From: Acrasis kona
Lineage: Eukaryota; Heterolobosea; Eutetramitea; Acrasida; Acrasidae
Assembly: GCA_026419775.2 (NCBI GenBank)
Contig: JAOPGA020001062.1
Location: 1 to 45,100, forward strand
Direction: 5' to 3'
DNA: 45,100 bases
A program made the translations under genes and the position numbers. Of the stretch, positions 28,596-39,519 are shown piece after piece. The notes under the pieces were generated by a model. It saw nothing but the letters and a program-made list of their open reading frames with translations. It had not been told where the DNA came from and searched no databases. Each line of letters starts with the position of its first letter. Position 1 is the stretch's first letter.

Positions 28596-30962
28596 TTACA
28601 TTTCGTCGTAACGACTACAAAGAATATTTATAAACTGATCTGTGTACCTAAATCTCTTGTGTGCGTCTGCCATCAATAATTCCAATTCTAAAAATACATC
28701 TTGTAAATTTTGTTCCTTCACAGTATTGGTAGGGTCAATTAATTGTTGTGATAACTTCTCCTTGAAAGACTCTGTAATGTTCATATCCCTGTCAACCAAG
28801 AATTTTTTGTAAATAACATTTGCATAAAGACTCTTGTTCTTGAGATTTGTTTCTAATTGATATTGTTTTAAATCCTTCCACATGTCTAAATTCTCCTGCG
28901 AATGTTCCTTGTACAAGAAGGTCTTGAACGCTTCTAACAATTCTCCGTTTTCCTGTAAAGTGTCGGGTACTGTCCAACATGTTGAAAGTGCTTTGCTGGA
29001 TTTTATTTTAAATTGTGTTTTGTAGTGCAGGTCGAGGGCTTCGGGATGGCTCGAATTGGAATTTAGGAATTGTTGTAGAGCCTCGTCGGCTTTGGTGTAT
29101 TCCTTTTTTGATAGGTGTTCTTGAACGATTGCTAATGTGTTTTTTGTGAGGTCGGGTTGAACTAGAACCTCATATGCCCTGACCGTAGGACACCTTGTTG
29201 ATTGAACTGGTATATTGCCAATGAAAACTAATGATTTTTGTTGAGAAGATTTAACTGTGTTAAATGTGTTTTGGGAGGCGACGATACGTTTGTTGTATTT
29301 AATGCAGTGGTAGGATAGAGATTCGATAACGTCAAGGCCGGTACTGATTATTGACTGCAAGTGGGCTTCATGATCAGAAATAAGGTTGATTAGTGCAGAT
29401 TCCACATGGTGTATGGATGTGTGAATTTTAATGTTATGAATGCTTGGTATAGACATCATGGCAACTCCTGCACTGATTGCTTTCTGCGACTCTCCAAACA
29501 GTAGCAAGAATCCGCTGTTATATGATTGGTAAACGAACCCTCTGTGATTACCCACAATGTCTTTAATGTGTGAATATATACTGCTCATTGCGTCACACAC
29601 ATCGGCCTCATCCACAGTGTATAGACCTTCTAACTGTACATAACTCAACACGAGGTGTGTCTTTTTGCCCCTCTTGCTCAAGACTTTCAAAAATTCTCTT
29701 GGTTCGTACTTTGATAAGTTTACAATCTTTCGTTGAGTAATTTGCCTTGCTCTACGAATAGACCTCACCCTCACAAGGATCAAAAGAATGATACACAAGA
29801 CAAAAGTTAAAAACCAAACCGCAACCGCTGCAAATATACCACTACTCTTGGTCAAACCATCATAGGTATTTCTATAGGCAGTAGTAGGAGTAAAGACGCA
29901 AGTCCAGAACAAATTACCATATTGAACAACACGAGAGAATTCGCCATCTCTGCGAACATATGGAGTGGGCGAGATATTTCCAACATCATGAGCCCTAGAG
30001 CTATACAGCGTTCTATTCTGCCTGGTAAGGTCTCCCTCATAAATAACTAAAAAGTACGAACCACCTGAAACATTATATTTACGAAGAGATGGCAACGACG
30101 ATTCAACAATAATTTGAACGTACAACTCTGCATACACAAAGCCATAAAAATCTTCAGCATCATACACAGGCACGTAGACACTGCTTCTTGGTGGACCCTG
30201 GTAATAACCAACAAACGACGAAATGGCAACTCTTTGTCCGTTTGTAATTGACTCCACCATTAGTGCAGCACGGTCTGCACTTGAATAGTGGTTCCAACCT
30301 AACCCTCCTTCTCTCAAAGAATCCTCAGATTTGAGTGTAACTGGGAAACAGTAAGTACCGTTGCAACTGTCAGCTCTACTTGTTCGGCTGCTTCCTATTT
30401 TATAGGTAAAATTAGCCCATCCCACTGGATCTTTCTGTTCTAGGTAGGAGGGAAATGTAGAAACATTCTCCTTGGGCACATTTGTTAAAAAGTAAAGGTC
30501 TCCAATATAATCTCCTCTGTTGTTCTCGTTCTTGACAAATCCATCAAATTGACTCAATGTCAGACCTTCTGTTCCTTTTGTAATTGCACATAATGTCGTT
30601 GTGAATGTAATTGCCGATTTCGCCTGCAAGATTTTATGCTCTAAATTGATAATCTCTGAATCAATCAAAGTATTGAAACCCTCCTGAAATGCATTACTTT
30701 CCGCCTCCAAAAGTGGGTAATAAACACCTAATGAAAGTCCTAGGCATAATAGAGTAACTACCACAAATAAGATTATGGGCACCAAGTCAAGTCTATTCGG
30801 CTTTAGGGCAGAGGTCAATGACTGAGATGAATCTGTACTTGTTGTAGAATCCTCCGAGTCGAACGTAGTGCCCTTGGTAGGAGTGTTTGGGTCCTCTATC
30901 ACCTCAGCATTCATGTTTAACACAACATTAGATTCCTCTTGCAGTTCGATAGGACTGTCCAT
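28596..30962 (-). CDS. CHASE receptor with degenerate nucleotide-cyclase domain and C-terminal RGS domain
   Basis: A single exon encodes 788 residues. A cytosolic N-terminus leads to one transmembrane helix (about 58-83), then an extracellular CHASE domain with GLGWNHYSSADRAALMVES and a PVYDAEDFYGFVYAEL ending. A second helix follows (about 370-392, FAAVAVWFLTFVLCIILLILV). Inside, residues about 430-620 follow the class III adenylyl/guanylyl cyclase fold. The two metal-binding Asp sites read LSYVQLEG and QSYNSGFLLLFG, so both Asp appear replaced and the domain is probably inactive. The C-terminus is an RGS domain (about 665-785: LLEAFKTFLYKEHSQENLDMWKDLK, VIYKKFL, then LLMADAHKRFRYTDQF). It probably senses an extracellular ligand and tunes G-alpha signalling. 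Confidence 0.88.
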   Translation of the reverse strand: MDSPIELQEESNVVLNMNAEVIEDPNTPTKGTTFDSEDSTTSTDSSQSLTSALKPNRLDLVPIILFVVVTLLCLGLSLGVYYPLLEAESNAFQEGFNTLIDSEIINLEHKILQAKSAITFTTTLCAITKGTEGLTLSQFDGFVKNENNRGDYIGDLYFLTNVPKENVSTFPSYLEQKDPVGWANFTYKIGSSRTSRADSCNGTYCFPVTLKSEDSLREGGLGWNHYSSADRAALMVESITNGQRVAISSFVGYYQGPPRSSVYVPVYDAEDFYGFVYAELYVQIIVESSLPSLRKYNVSGGSYFLVIYEGDLTRQNRTLYSSRAHDVGNISPTPYVRRDGEFSRVVQYGNLFWTCVFTPTTAYRNTYDGLTKSSGIFAAVAVWFLTFVLCIILLILVRVRSIRRARQITQRKIVNLSKYEPREFLKVLSKRGKKTHLVLSYVQLEGLYTVDEADVCDAMSSIYSHIKDIVGNHRGFVYQSYNSGFLLLFGESQKAISAGVAMMSIPSIHNIKIHTSIHHVESALINLISDHEAHLQSIISTGLDVIESLSYHCIKYNKRIVASQNTFNTVKSSQQKSLVFIGNIPVQSTRCPTVRAYEVLVQPDLTKNTLAIVQEHLSKKEYTKADEALQQFLNSNSSHPEALDLHYKTQFKIKSSKALSTCWTVPDTLQENGELLEAFKTFLYKEHSQENLDMWKDLKQYQLETNLKNKSLYANVIYKKFLVDRDMNITESFKEKLSQQLIDPTNTVKEQNLQDVFLELELLMADAHKRFRYTDQFINILCSRYDEM

Positions 30963-31659
30963 TTTGAAAAAAGATTGAGTCTGTTTCTTTTTTTCGTATG
31001 ATTTTAGGGCTTTCCAGTTTGAAATCCCATGTATACTACTCGAAAGAGCAAAGTTTTACAATAAAGGAAAGAATCCTAACTTCATGGAAGACTCACAATC
31101 AACTGCGGGCTAATAGGTTTTAACAAAGGGAAGTCTGCGTCTCAGTTGCCTAATTATAATCGGAAAATATGCAGTATAAGGGTACTTCCGATTCCGACCC
31201 GCAGTTTCTTATAGAATATTTCCGTCATCATGATAGATTTGACATTGGCCCAAAAGTAATGTTGTGAAGAGAGTTATGTGCTTGTCTGAATAAAAACTGA
31301 TTATGTAATCGATACTCCTGATACGTTTGTCCACGTTGTATATTTGTACAAAAGACGATGTGCATCTCATTACGTCAAGATATTTTTGCTGTGCTATATC
31401 TATCGATTGCTAATCATTCTTTGTAGAGCTTGCAGTTTTGCTAGAGAGTTAGCGGTATGTTGCTTTTATATGTTTTGAATTAATCCATAAATTTGCTTAA
31501 CCAAACGACTTATGAATAAATGTATACGCTTGTTGTAGTTGCTATATTCGTTCTTTCATAGCAAGCTGCATATCATCACTACAAGATACGCTATGTGTTC
31601 GTAGATAATTATTTGTAAATGTAAACCAATTTCGTTGTGGTTGTCTTAGTAGGTGGTTA
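30963..31659. other. intergenic, upstream of the CHASE-RGS gene
   Basis: About 700 nt with no frame longer than a few dozen codons and no recognised motif. Must contain the CHASE-RGS promoter. Confidence 0.4.
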
Positions 31660-32040
31660 CAAAAAGGCTATTATTAAACTAGTAGAAAAATGTCCTGATC
31701 TTGAAGTTATTCGTCTAGAGCTTTGTTCGCATTAGTGACACTGGAGCCGAAGCTATTCTACAAAAAGCCGAAAATCTACAGACTTTAAAAATAACCGGAA
31801 ATGATGAATAAGTGGTCCAAAGAATATTCTTCGAGAACTATCTCATGACAAAAATCTGGCACCTCGCTTATCGTCACGAGTTACGCTAATTGTTACTAGT
31901 ATCCGGAGCCGATACATACGATGCCGCAAACAATATAATTTCGTTCAGGCATATAACAAACTCGAAACAATGTTTTAAGAACAGGACTTTGAAATTAGAT
32001 GCACTTAAATTCGTTAAAATAAAGAAAGTGTTTCGAAAGC
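31660..32040 (+). pseudogene. relic of a leucine-rich-repeat (F-box/AMN1-type) gene
   Basis: The plus strand reads KLVEKCPDLEVIRLELCSH in one frame and continues after a one-base shift as ISDTGAEAILQKAENLQTLKITGND. This is the cysteine-containing LRR consensus (CPxLExLxLxxC-xISDxGxxxLxxxxxxLxxLxI) of AMN1/FBXL proteins. A further open segment around 31905-32040 lacks clear repeats. No start codon or complete repeat series remains, so it is a fragment of a host gene. Confidence 0.6.
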
Positions 32041-32262
32041 TTTCGCTAGGCCTAATTTAGAGAATGTTCCCCCGAGCACTCTTGTGTATTTACTTCACAG
32101 TACAAATGAGGTGTTAAACCGACATTTGCACTGCTCCACCAGAACATTCAGAAAGTAGTTGTGTATGTTTTAAATTAGATTTTTAAATGATGTAGACAGA
32201 CGTCATGTAAAGTATCAATTTGTTTTCAATGTGAGCTTTATTTAAAATCAAGCTTCACCAAC

Positions 32263-32676
32263 CTAAGGCAAGGTAATACTTGGTTTTTCCCAGTCATCAC
32301 GATGCTTCTCCATTAAAATGTTGCACAATTCTTCATCTTCAACATCATCAAAGTGATGATCCATGTAAGTGCAAATAGAGTTGATCTCATCGTTCACACA
32401 AACAACTCCCTTACTGTTTCCTCCTCCAAAACCCATGTTGTACACGTGGTAAACAGTGCCTGAATTTTCATCTACATAGTCGCTCAACCACACTTCACCG
32501 TCATCGTTTACTGGGTAGCCTCTTTCTCCTTCATTTTCCACATCAAAAAACTCCTCTATATCTTGCACGTTGTCGTCCTCATCTCCAATCAGCATAATTT
32601 GAGCTTTTTGAACGTCTGTAAGAGGTTTCGAGCTTCTAAAAATGAACTTGTTGACGAGCTTAATATCGAAGGGCAT
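32263..32676 (-). CDS. small acidic protein of unknown function
   Basis: The ATG at 32676 gives 137 residues: MPFDIKLVNKFIFRSSKPLTD, an acidic middle (GDEDDNVQDIEEFF), then GEVWLSDYVDENSGTVYHVYNMGFGGGNSKGVVC and an acidic tail. A TTG 69 nt upstream is unlikely as start. The ordered segments and lack of low-complexity suggest a real protein. I do not recognise the family. Confidence 0.6.
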   Translation of the reverse strand: MPFDIKLVNKFIFRSSKPLTDVQKAQIMLIGDEDDNVQDIEEFFDVENEGERGYPVNDDGEVWLSDYVDENSGTVYHVYNMGFGGGNSKGVVCVNDEINSICTYMDHHFDDVEDEELCNILMEKHRDDWEKPSITLP

Positions 32677-32812
32677 CACGGTACTGCGTTTTAGTTGATT
32701 TAGATTTTGGTGATTGATATTTTTTTTTGTAATCAGAATAACCAATCGTGTTCAGCAGAACTTCCAAAGTTCTTGGGAAGCAAATCTCTGGAATATTATT
32801 ACAAAACACATA

Positions 32813-32882
32813 AAGTATAATTTATTCTTATCAACACTCAAATTCAGTAAGTATAATTTATTCTTATCAACACTCAAATTCA
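32813..32882. repeat. tandem duplication of a 36-bp unit
   Basis: A 34-nt sequence beginning AAGTATAATTTATTCTTATC occurs at 32813-32846 and again at 32849-32882 without a mismatch. A recent tandem duplication in the spacer next to the acidic protein gene. Confidence 0.9.
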
Positions 32883-33245
32883 AAGTTAATGGATTGAATC
32901 TGGAAAGCACCAAATACGCCCATATCAATAAATATCTCAAGATGGACTATAAAACGTGGTTGGGAATTTGGAATTTAACATGACATGTTGTTCGAGATTC
33001 AGATCCACATGAGTACGAAAATCAATTCTAGATGAATTGGCATAAACCTTGATGAATTGAATCGAACGATGGATGTTGGGTGGGTTGAATTTGTAATTTC
33101 ACACATTAGCGTAATGGATTTGATTAATGTAGAAATGGGTGAAAAGTTACCAAGTAACAAGGATTACTACGTTAAGGAGTATGAACTCCCCTTGCCTTTA
33201 CATTTTCACACATACACAAGGTTGGGAAAACATACTCAATGAACA
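32883..33245 (+). other. spacer with a possible decayed frame
   Basis: Coding-like pieces (DYKTWLGIWNLT, then LNRTMDVGWVEFVISHISVMDLINVEMGEKLP and a tail ending near 33242) lie on the plus strand in different frames. Too weak to assign a gene; possibly a decayed short gene. Confidence 0.3.
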
Positions 33246-33310
33246 CGTAAATTGTTTTGTTTTATTGTAACATTTGAATTTTAAGTCCAACCAACAAACG
33301 GTTTGGCATC

Positions 33311-33880
33311 ATGATCACAAGTAGAGTTTCCAACACTATTACAAAGTCTTTCGCGAGATACACCACATACACTAACTGTACTCTCTCACTGCTCTTTTCA
33401 TCACTTACGAACTCCTTGGAGAGTGTGAAACCTGGAAGAATGGATTTAAAAACAGCACTTGTTAACATGGGAGAGACAATTAAGAAAATGGATTCATACA
33501 CTAGAAGACTATCAGATTTCGTTTATTTATCCAACCAATTAGAAGAACTACAACCAGAAGCCTCTAGTGAACAAAGTTACAAGACTACGCAGATTCTATT
33601 ATACAAGATATTGATATCGAACCTACCCCTTCCAAATGTCGTCTTTCTTAATGAGGCTCAGCCAGATGAAGGAGAGGATGAGGAGTGTTTTGAGATGAGG
33701 TTCACCGACTTTGGCTTCGACATTTATCCGGATAGAGTATACTACCGATGGGTCAAAGGCGAACATCACGGAAAGAGGGTGCCACTTACTGAAGATCAAG
33801 AACAAAATGACAAAGCTCTTGATAGAGTTCTCGATACAATCAATACATTTCAAAACAAACTTAATAAAAATGGTAATTAA
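33311..33880 (+). CDS. hypothetical protein, probably mitochondrial
   Basis: A single exon encodes 189 residues. The start MITSRVSNTITKSFARYTTYTNCT is Ser/Thr/Arg-rich without acidic residues, as in mitochondrial targeting peptides. The rest is mixed: a helical part (RLSDFVYLSNQLEELQ, then YKTTQILLYKIL), an acidic loop (DEGEDEECFEMRF) and YPDRVYYRWVKGEHHGKRVPL near the C-terminus. The last part could be a small beta domain. No family recognised. Confidence 0.65.
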   Translation: MITSRVSNTITKSFARYTTYTNCTLSLLFSSLTNSLESVKPGRMDLKTALVNMGETIKKMDSYTRRLSDFVYLSNQLEELQPEASSEQSYKTTQILLYKILISNLPLPNVVFLNEAQPDEGEDEECFEMRFTDFGFDIYPDRVYYRWVKGEHHGKRVPLTEDQEQNDKALDRVLDTINTFQNKLNKNGN

Positions 33881-35369
33881 TGTATTAATAACATGATTTT
33901 GAATCTTACAACTAACTTTATAATACTAATTCAATTCGCAAATTTAACAAAATGCTACGGCTTTCAGCTCGTACTGTTTATTTATAATAATTGTACAATT
34001 ATGACTAAAGCGATCAGATCTTGAGCAGTTTATCAAATAAACTTGCGTTTGCGATAAGTGTTTTAGGTATAAGAACATAAGGCTGCGGGACGGCTGCGAG
34101 CTCTCGAGAAGTTCATCAGCTTTACTATTTTGTGTGGTTGATTGAGAAGTTTGAGTGAATCTGTACAAAATCCTCCAGAATATTGTCGGAGTGTATACTA
34201 TCGTCCAAATTGTTGTTCATTGTGCTTGCAATACATTTCTTCTCTTTGCTCTGATGTAAATTAAATTAGTTTGGAAACGAGCTGAAGGTTGAATGATCTA
34301 GCGGCAGATCAGATCAACACCTCCATGCTCCTGGCCAAACTTACGACTACTCTGTTAGTAGTAAAATTCTGTGTTGTTAACGCGAGACTCTTTCATATTA
34401 TATTATATCCACCCTTCTGGTTCTTATACAAATTTTTTAGCTAAACAAATTGCAATCCAAAATTGCAACTAAGAGGGCATTGGTGCGCATTATAATGAAC
34501 TAGCAGTAAGCATCCAATAATACCGCCCACATCAGCGAAAAATTTAGATTTTTAGCGTTTGGTAAAGCGTAGATGTGAACTATTCTGTAATATTCTCTAG
34601 CTCCATCAAGTTTTAATACATTATGGTAACCTTTGCTATTTTGGTTTAGAAGTCATTTTTCAGATATCCGCTTGACGATGCTTTTCCATTTTTAGCTTTT
34701 ATGCGTATCCTTGCTTGGCACTGGTACACGTCTGCAAAGTCTTTGCTTGGTTGTTGCTTCGATTGAAAAATAAAACCATTCACTTACAACTGACGCGCGG
34801 TGGGATGCGTAACACTTGAAATAGGCACTACAGCTCCTTGTTCATTTTGTACGTTAGGTGCTCTTTTTGACATGAATTAAACATCAACTTTGTCCCTGTC
34901 GGACTTACTATGATACCGCTCTCACTGATCGAAGGTAAGTTTTCAACTACTAATATTACTATAATGAACATGTACGGAATTACCCTCTGTTTGCGAATGA
35001 TTCTAACGAATCGTGGTCGCTGTCAAAATTTAACAGCATTTACTCCTCATCCTCGGTATTCATTTATTACAGAGGTAAGTAGAATATCACAATTTTCAAT
35101 TCACCTGGCAGAACCTGTGTGCGCGCCTTATCTTTGGTTGATCTATTTGTTACAAATCTCCTCACCCGGAATTGAATATTGGTGATCAACCCTAGCAGAA
35201 AATTATGAATTGTTATTTGTAATTTTTGGTATCCTTTTTTAAAACATATTTATTTACCTTTTGGAAATAATAATTATCTAACCTGTATTCGTATTTATTG
35301 TATAAGTCATTAAACACACATTATATGTCATTAAAACAATTATTTTTTTATTCATTTATTAATATTAAT
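33881..35369. other. intergenic region, only weak exon-like pieces
   Basis: About 1.5 kb. Around 34910-35130, GT-AG borders would link three short exons (MIPLSLIE; AFTPHPRYSFITE; NLCARLIFG and stop). The product would be only about 30 residues and is probably meaningless. The rest is AT-rich with no frames, terminal repeats or RNA motifs that I can see. The last 150 nt are the 3' flank of the transposase gene. Confidence 0.4.
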
Positions 35370-38189
35370 TTAAGAACTCACATCAACTAGGGTGCGGTAC
35401 GGATTAACATAATCGTTGTTATTTCCTTTGAGTTTGTATACAATGGGATCACAAACATCTACAGCCACCAGCTTTTTGACAATCTGGGATCCTGATACAA
35501 GAGTAAACCCTAACCCAGGATCAAGCGACGTTAATCTGTACTGCCCTGTTGCATGTACTCCATAATCATTATGTAATGATACAACAGCAAATAAATGATT
35601 GTTAAAGAGGACAAATGCCCTTATGACGCCAATATAAGATGTTTTTTCGATATATGGATTATTTCTCTCAGCGTTGGGAAATACTAGCTCTACAATATAA
35701 GATTGCCTTACAACTGGCCTTTTGTAGAGTGTCGAGTGAAATACAACCTCGTTAATCATTGCACGATTGAATACTTGATAATGAGAAACACTGAGTCTAG
35801 CATCATGAAACAACGTGCGCATTAAGTTGATATCCAGTTTATGATCCGTGACACTTTTTCCTTTCAGAATGTACTCAGAGCCATCCCAGCTAGTACATAC
35901 AATACCCTTCTTTGAATCGCCATTTCTTGTCAGTAGAGTTGTTGGAAGTGGTAGATTTGTATTATTATATCCCTCTAACGCTTCTAGCATCCCATACAAT
36001 CTAATGTCCCTAAACATGGACTTATCGATATTGCCGGTCCCATGAGTAGTATTCCTGATGATTGACAGAAGGTTCTCCAACTCAAAGCACCATACATTAC
36101 AGAGTGGTCCTTGATATTCGATATATCGTCTGAGTTGTCGTAGTAGCTGCATCTTGAATGTAATGCGTTTTGTATCGAATTTCGATTTGATGGTGTTAAC
36201 AATTTCATTGCCAAGCTGGTCAATCTTGTCAACATCTTCACTGGTGTACTTTTCTTTAACAAGTAAGCGAACAAGGTTCTGCAGCTTCAACCAGATGCTA
36301 ATAATGTAATTTGGTAGGTTCTCAACGTTGGATAGTAGAACTGGCATGTACCATAAAGTGTAATACTTGAGCTCATCTGCCTTCATGCTGTTGATATTAG
36401 AGAGGTCACGAAAGCATCTATGATTATCATGAGAACTTTGAAATATCATTGTTTTTGTAACAGTTATGATGTCTTTTTTCAAAGTTGGTACAGCCTTGTA
36501 ACAAAAGTCAAGCAACTGATTAAAGACACCTTTTACAAAGAAAATGTGCATGATGTCGATTGGTGATCCCTTCACTGGACAAAAGTAGGAAATGCATGTA
36601 AATACTGATAAACCGTGTTGACCATTAACAGTTTCATTACAATCAATTGCGTTCAATCCATCTCTCAAGTGAGTTGTTCGATCTCGTAGTTGTTCGCTCT
36701 TATTGTTTGGCCAATAAATATGTTTGTTCACTTGGCCATTCTTCTTCTTACCAATGACAACAGACTCTCCAATACTATAGTCAATATAGTTACCATTATA
36801 GCTACCCCATGATGTCTGCTTTTGTACAAGATATCTAGCTTGAAGATCACAATCGTTAGAAATTAAAGCAATCTTCCACTCTTCTCTGCGCTTTGTGTAA
36901 CTATTGTACATTGGAAATGAGTGAGAATAAGAGTATTCATATTCCCAAACCGCTGGTAGTAGAACATCATCTATGCAATCTGGTTTAACCAAATACGTCT
37001 GTAATGCTGTTACAAAAGCGAATCTAGGTTGCCTTCGAAGTTCCTTTGGTAACATCAAATTTTTAATAACTGCCGGCCATGTATCTTTATATGAACTTTT
37101 GGATGTTTTTAGTCCATCGTACCCAACAGACGAGTATATGACATTTTGATTTGGAAACAAATCGATTGTACTTCTTCCAACAGTGCCATCATACCAGTCT
37201 TGATAACCTTGGTGTGCTCTATCAATTTTACTCAATTCCCTGCTGAATTTTGTAACTATTTCCGCAAATGATTTATCGCCAGCAAACATCACACTCAAAT
37301 ATGATGTGTATGGAGTGTAGTGCACCAAGGATTTCTTTGTACTTTTGCAACATGGGCATTCAATATTCTTCGCAATCTTTTCAGTAGTAGGCCAAACATA
37401 TCGATGGCAAACTCCACATCCGGTGAGTTCGTAGGTAACAATCCCAAATTCATCCAATTGCTTTATCATTGTATTGAAATTTTTTGGTACATTGTGCCCG
37501 AGCATTACTAATAAACCAAGAAAAGAGTCCAAGGTAGATATACTGAGTCTGTGAGTCTCCTTCATGCACAAGAGATATAGCATTAGGTACATATTCGTAA
37601 CAGATCCCCCAACTATATCCTTCCAGAATTTTGACGGAGTGGGTTTTGTTTTATGTTTGTCTCGCTTGTGTTTATCAAAGAATTCGAACCACAAATCTCG
37701 GTCTCTTCTGGGGTCACTCTTATAAATGTTTGGATTTGCAATATCCTCTTCAATATCTGATTCGTCGCTATATTCAAATTCGTAGTTGAAGCCGTCTTCG
37801 TCACTCCACACATTTTGTTCGTCATTTGCTTCTTGCAATTCATTTGTACCTTCCATAATTTCCCCATCTCCAACTACTGGTGTGTTTAATGTGTTTGGAT
37901 TAAATGTACTTTCATCATCAAACACTTCACTTGTTCCTCCAATAATATCGCTTTCTATGATTCTGAAGTCATCGTCTTCATTGGGATGTACAAATGTTGG
38001 AGATTCATTTTCTGATCTGTCTCCATCAGATGATTCAACATCACTCGAATCGTAACGAGAGAGGCTTATCATTTCATTCAATCTCCTCTTTTGTTTCTGT
38101 ATTTGTCTTTGCCCAACCTTGGTTCCAAGTAAGCCACGAGTCCTCTTCATTCGGTTCGAATAAATCTTCAGGTAATAGATGGAAAACAT
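35370..38189 (-). mobile_element. TNP2/transposase_21-like transposase (CMC-type DNA transposon), intact frame
   Basis: One uninterrupted frame of 939 residues from the ATG at 38189; a second ATG at 38150 (MKRTRGLLGTK) is also possible. A basic N-terminus and a long acidic region are followed by a zinc-binding-like cluster (CGVC at about 258-261, ECPCC at about 277-281). The catalytic region has VIYSSVGYDGLKTSKSSYKDTWPAVIKNLMLPKEL, ALISNDCDLQARYLVQK, and FCPVKGSPIDIMHIFFVKGVFNQLLDF. This order (DG near the start, W-P-V, a DCxAR-type block, then D-x-MH) matches transposase_21 proteins of the Plavaka/EnSpm-like group. No terminal inverted repeats were visible by eye. Either a recent copy or a domesticated gene. 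Confidence 0.7.
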
Positions 38190-38255
38190 CGGAGTCAACC
38201 CAACCAAACTACTTCAGAAAAATGGAAGTAACATGAAGAACAAATAACCGAAGAA

Positions 38256-39379
38256 ATGGGAAGAGGTACCAGCACAAATCTGATCAATACAGTACTCAGC
38301 TACTTGACTATACATTTGACATGGACAGCACAACCATACATGGCATACTTGGTCAATTACATACACTCTACATATACAAGTCCGTCAAAAATGATGCAAG
38401 CACTGGAGACGAAATTCAATCAATTAAGGTCTTGTAAGTTTATTATTGATTTAATGCATTTATTGAATCATAACATTTAGTGACACTACCAATTCATGCC
38501 GCAGAACTGGCCCGTAAGCAGTTAATTGTTAAAGCAGAGTCCAACCATACACAATACGTCGAAAATGTTGAAGATGAGGAGGACTTGTTAAAAGATTTGG
38601 ACGAAGAGGTTGAAGGTGCTTTCATGCCAGACTGCTTTAATGAAGCCGGGTTTCATATGGCGTTCCTCCATCCAACCATAGCTAATGAATTAGGTGCGAA
38701 TAGACAGAAGGTTGATACGATCAAGAAATTGATTTCACAAAACAGCCATGTATGTTTTCACCATAACCTACTCTGAACTTTTTTTTAGAAAAATGCGTTC
38801 TCATGCAAGTACATGAAAGCTGGTTTTAAACCAGAGCTGTTCCTTGATGAATTGTACGAACGAATCATCAGTAAGCCCACTATTGGTTTGGAATATCCGG
38901 ATACACGTGCCTCTAAGCAAGACACCAAACTGCAAACTGATATTGCCAGTCTAATTGAGGAGAAGATGTCAAGAATTTCCGTTCCTGCCAACTTACCAAG
39001 TATCATTGCAGACATTATTGGCAAGAAACTTCTTCAAGTCACAGTCCAAAGTGCCCCTTCACCACCTGCTCTATTAAACCAAGTTCAACCATTGCCATCG
39101 GTACCTGCTGCACCTGTCGCTCCCACACCAACTCCGCCAACACAAACACCTAATACACCATCCAGTGTAGTCCCCGATTCTATCCCTACACCAGTCGTAA
39201 ATACTCTTTCTCCGGTTGTTCATCAGGCCACCACCACTACCAAGAAGGTCGCAAAAGCAAGCGCCAGCTCCAGTCAGCCTAAAAAAAGGGGACGTCCGAG
39301 GAAACAACAAGAGGAGGAAGAGCAGAGTGACCAGGAGCCAAAACAGAAAAAAAGGAACACGAATGTATGGGATGAATAA
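38256..39379 (+). CDS. AT-hook protein head-to-head with the transposase
   Basis: Exons 38256-38433, 38481-38749 and 38789-39379 (introns 47 and 39 nt) join in frame to 345 residues. The N-terminal 230 residues look ordered (AELARKQLIVKAE, FMPDCFNEAGFHMAFLHP, YMKAGFKPELFLDELYERIIS). Then come a Pro/Thr/Val-rich linker and an AT-hook (KKRGRPRK, about residue 305-315) before a Glu/Gln/Lys tail (KQKKRNTNVWDE). AT-hooks bind the minor groove of AT-rich DNA. It starts only 66 nt from the transposase start, so it may be a second gene of the same element or a host gene that shares its promoter. Confidence 0.75.
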
Positions 39380-39441
39380 AGATTGTGTTTTTAGTACATA
39401 ATTGTGTTTATGGCAACCTCTTCAAAACAAAGGATATTGAT

Positions 39442-39489
39442 AAATAGAAGAAAATAAAAAGAAATAGGCTTTTTTTATTTGCTTCTATT
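39442..39489. terminator. inverted repeat between two convergent genes, possible bidirectional 3' end signal
   Basis: AATAGAAGAAAATAAAAAG on the left arm pairs with TTTTTTATTTGCTTCTATT on the right, about 17 of 19 positions, around a loop of about nine nt. It lies between the AT-hook gene and the minus-strand gene on its right. It holds A-rich signals on both strands, so it could serve both 3' ends. It might also be a tiny transposon relic. Confidence 0.4.
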
Positions 39490-39519
39490 CATTATTATAT
39501 ACCCTATTTCTATTTGTCC

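Noticed and set aside
34910-35185. A three-exon small gene
   Set aside because: Splice-like borders exist but the product would be about 30 residues with no motif.
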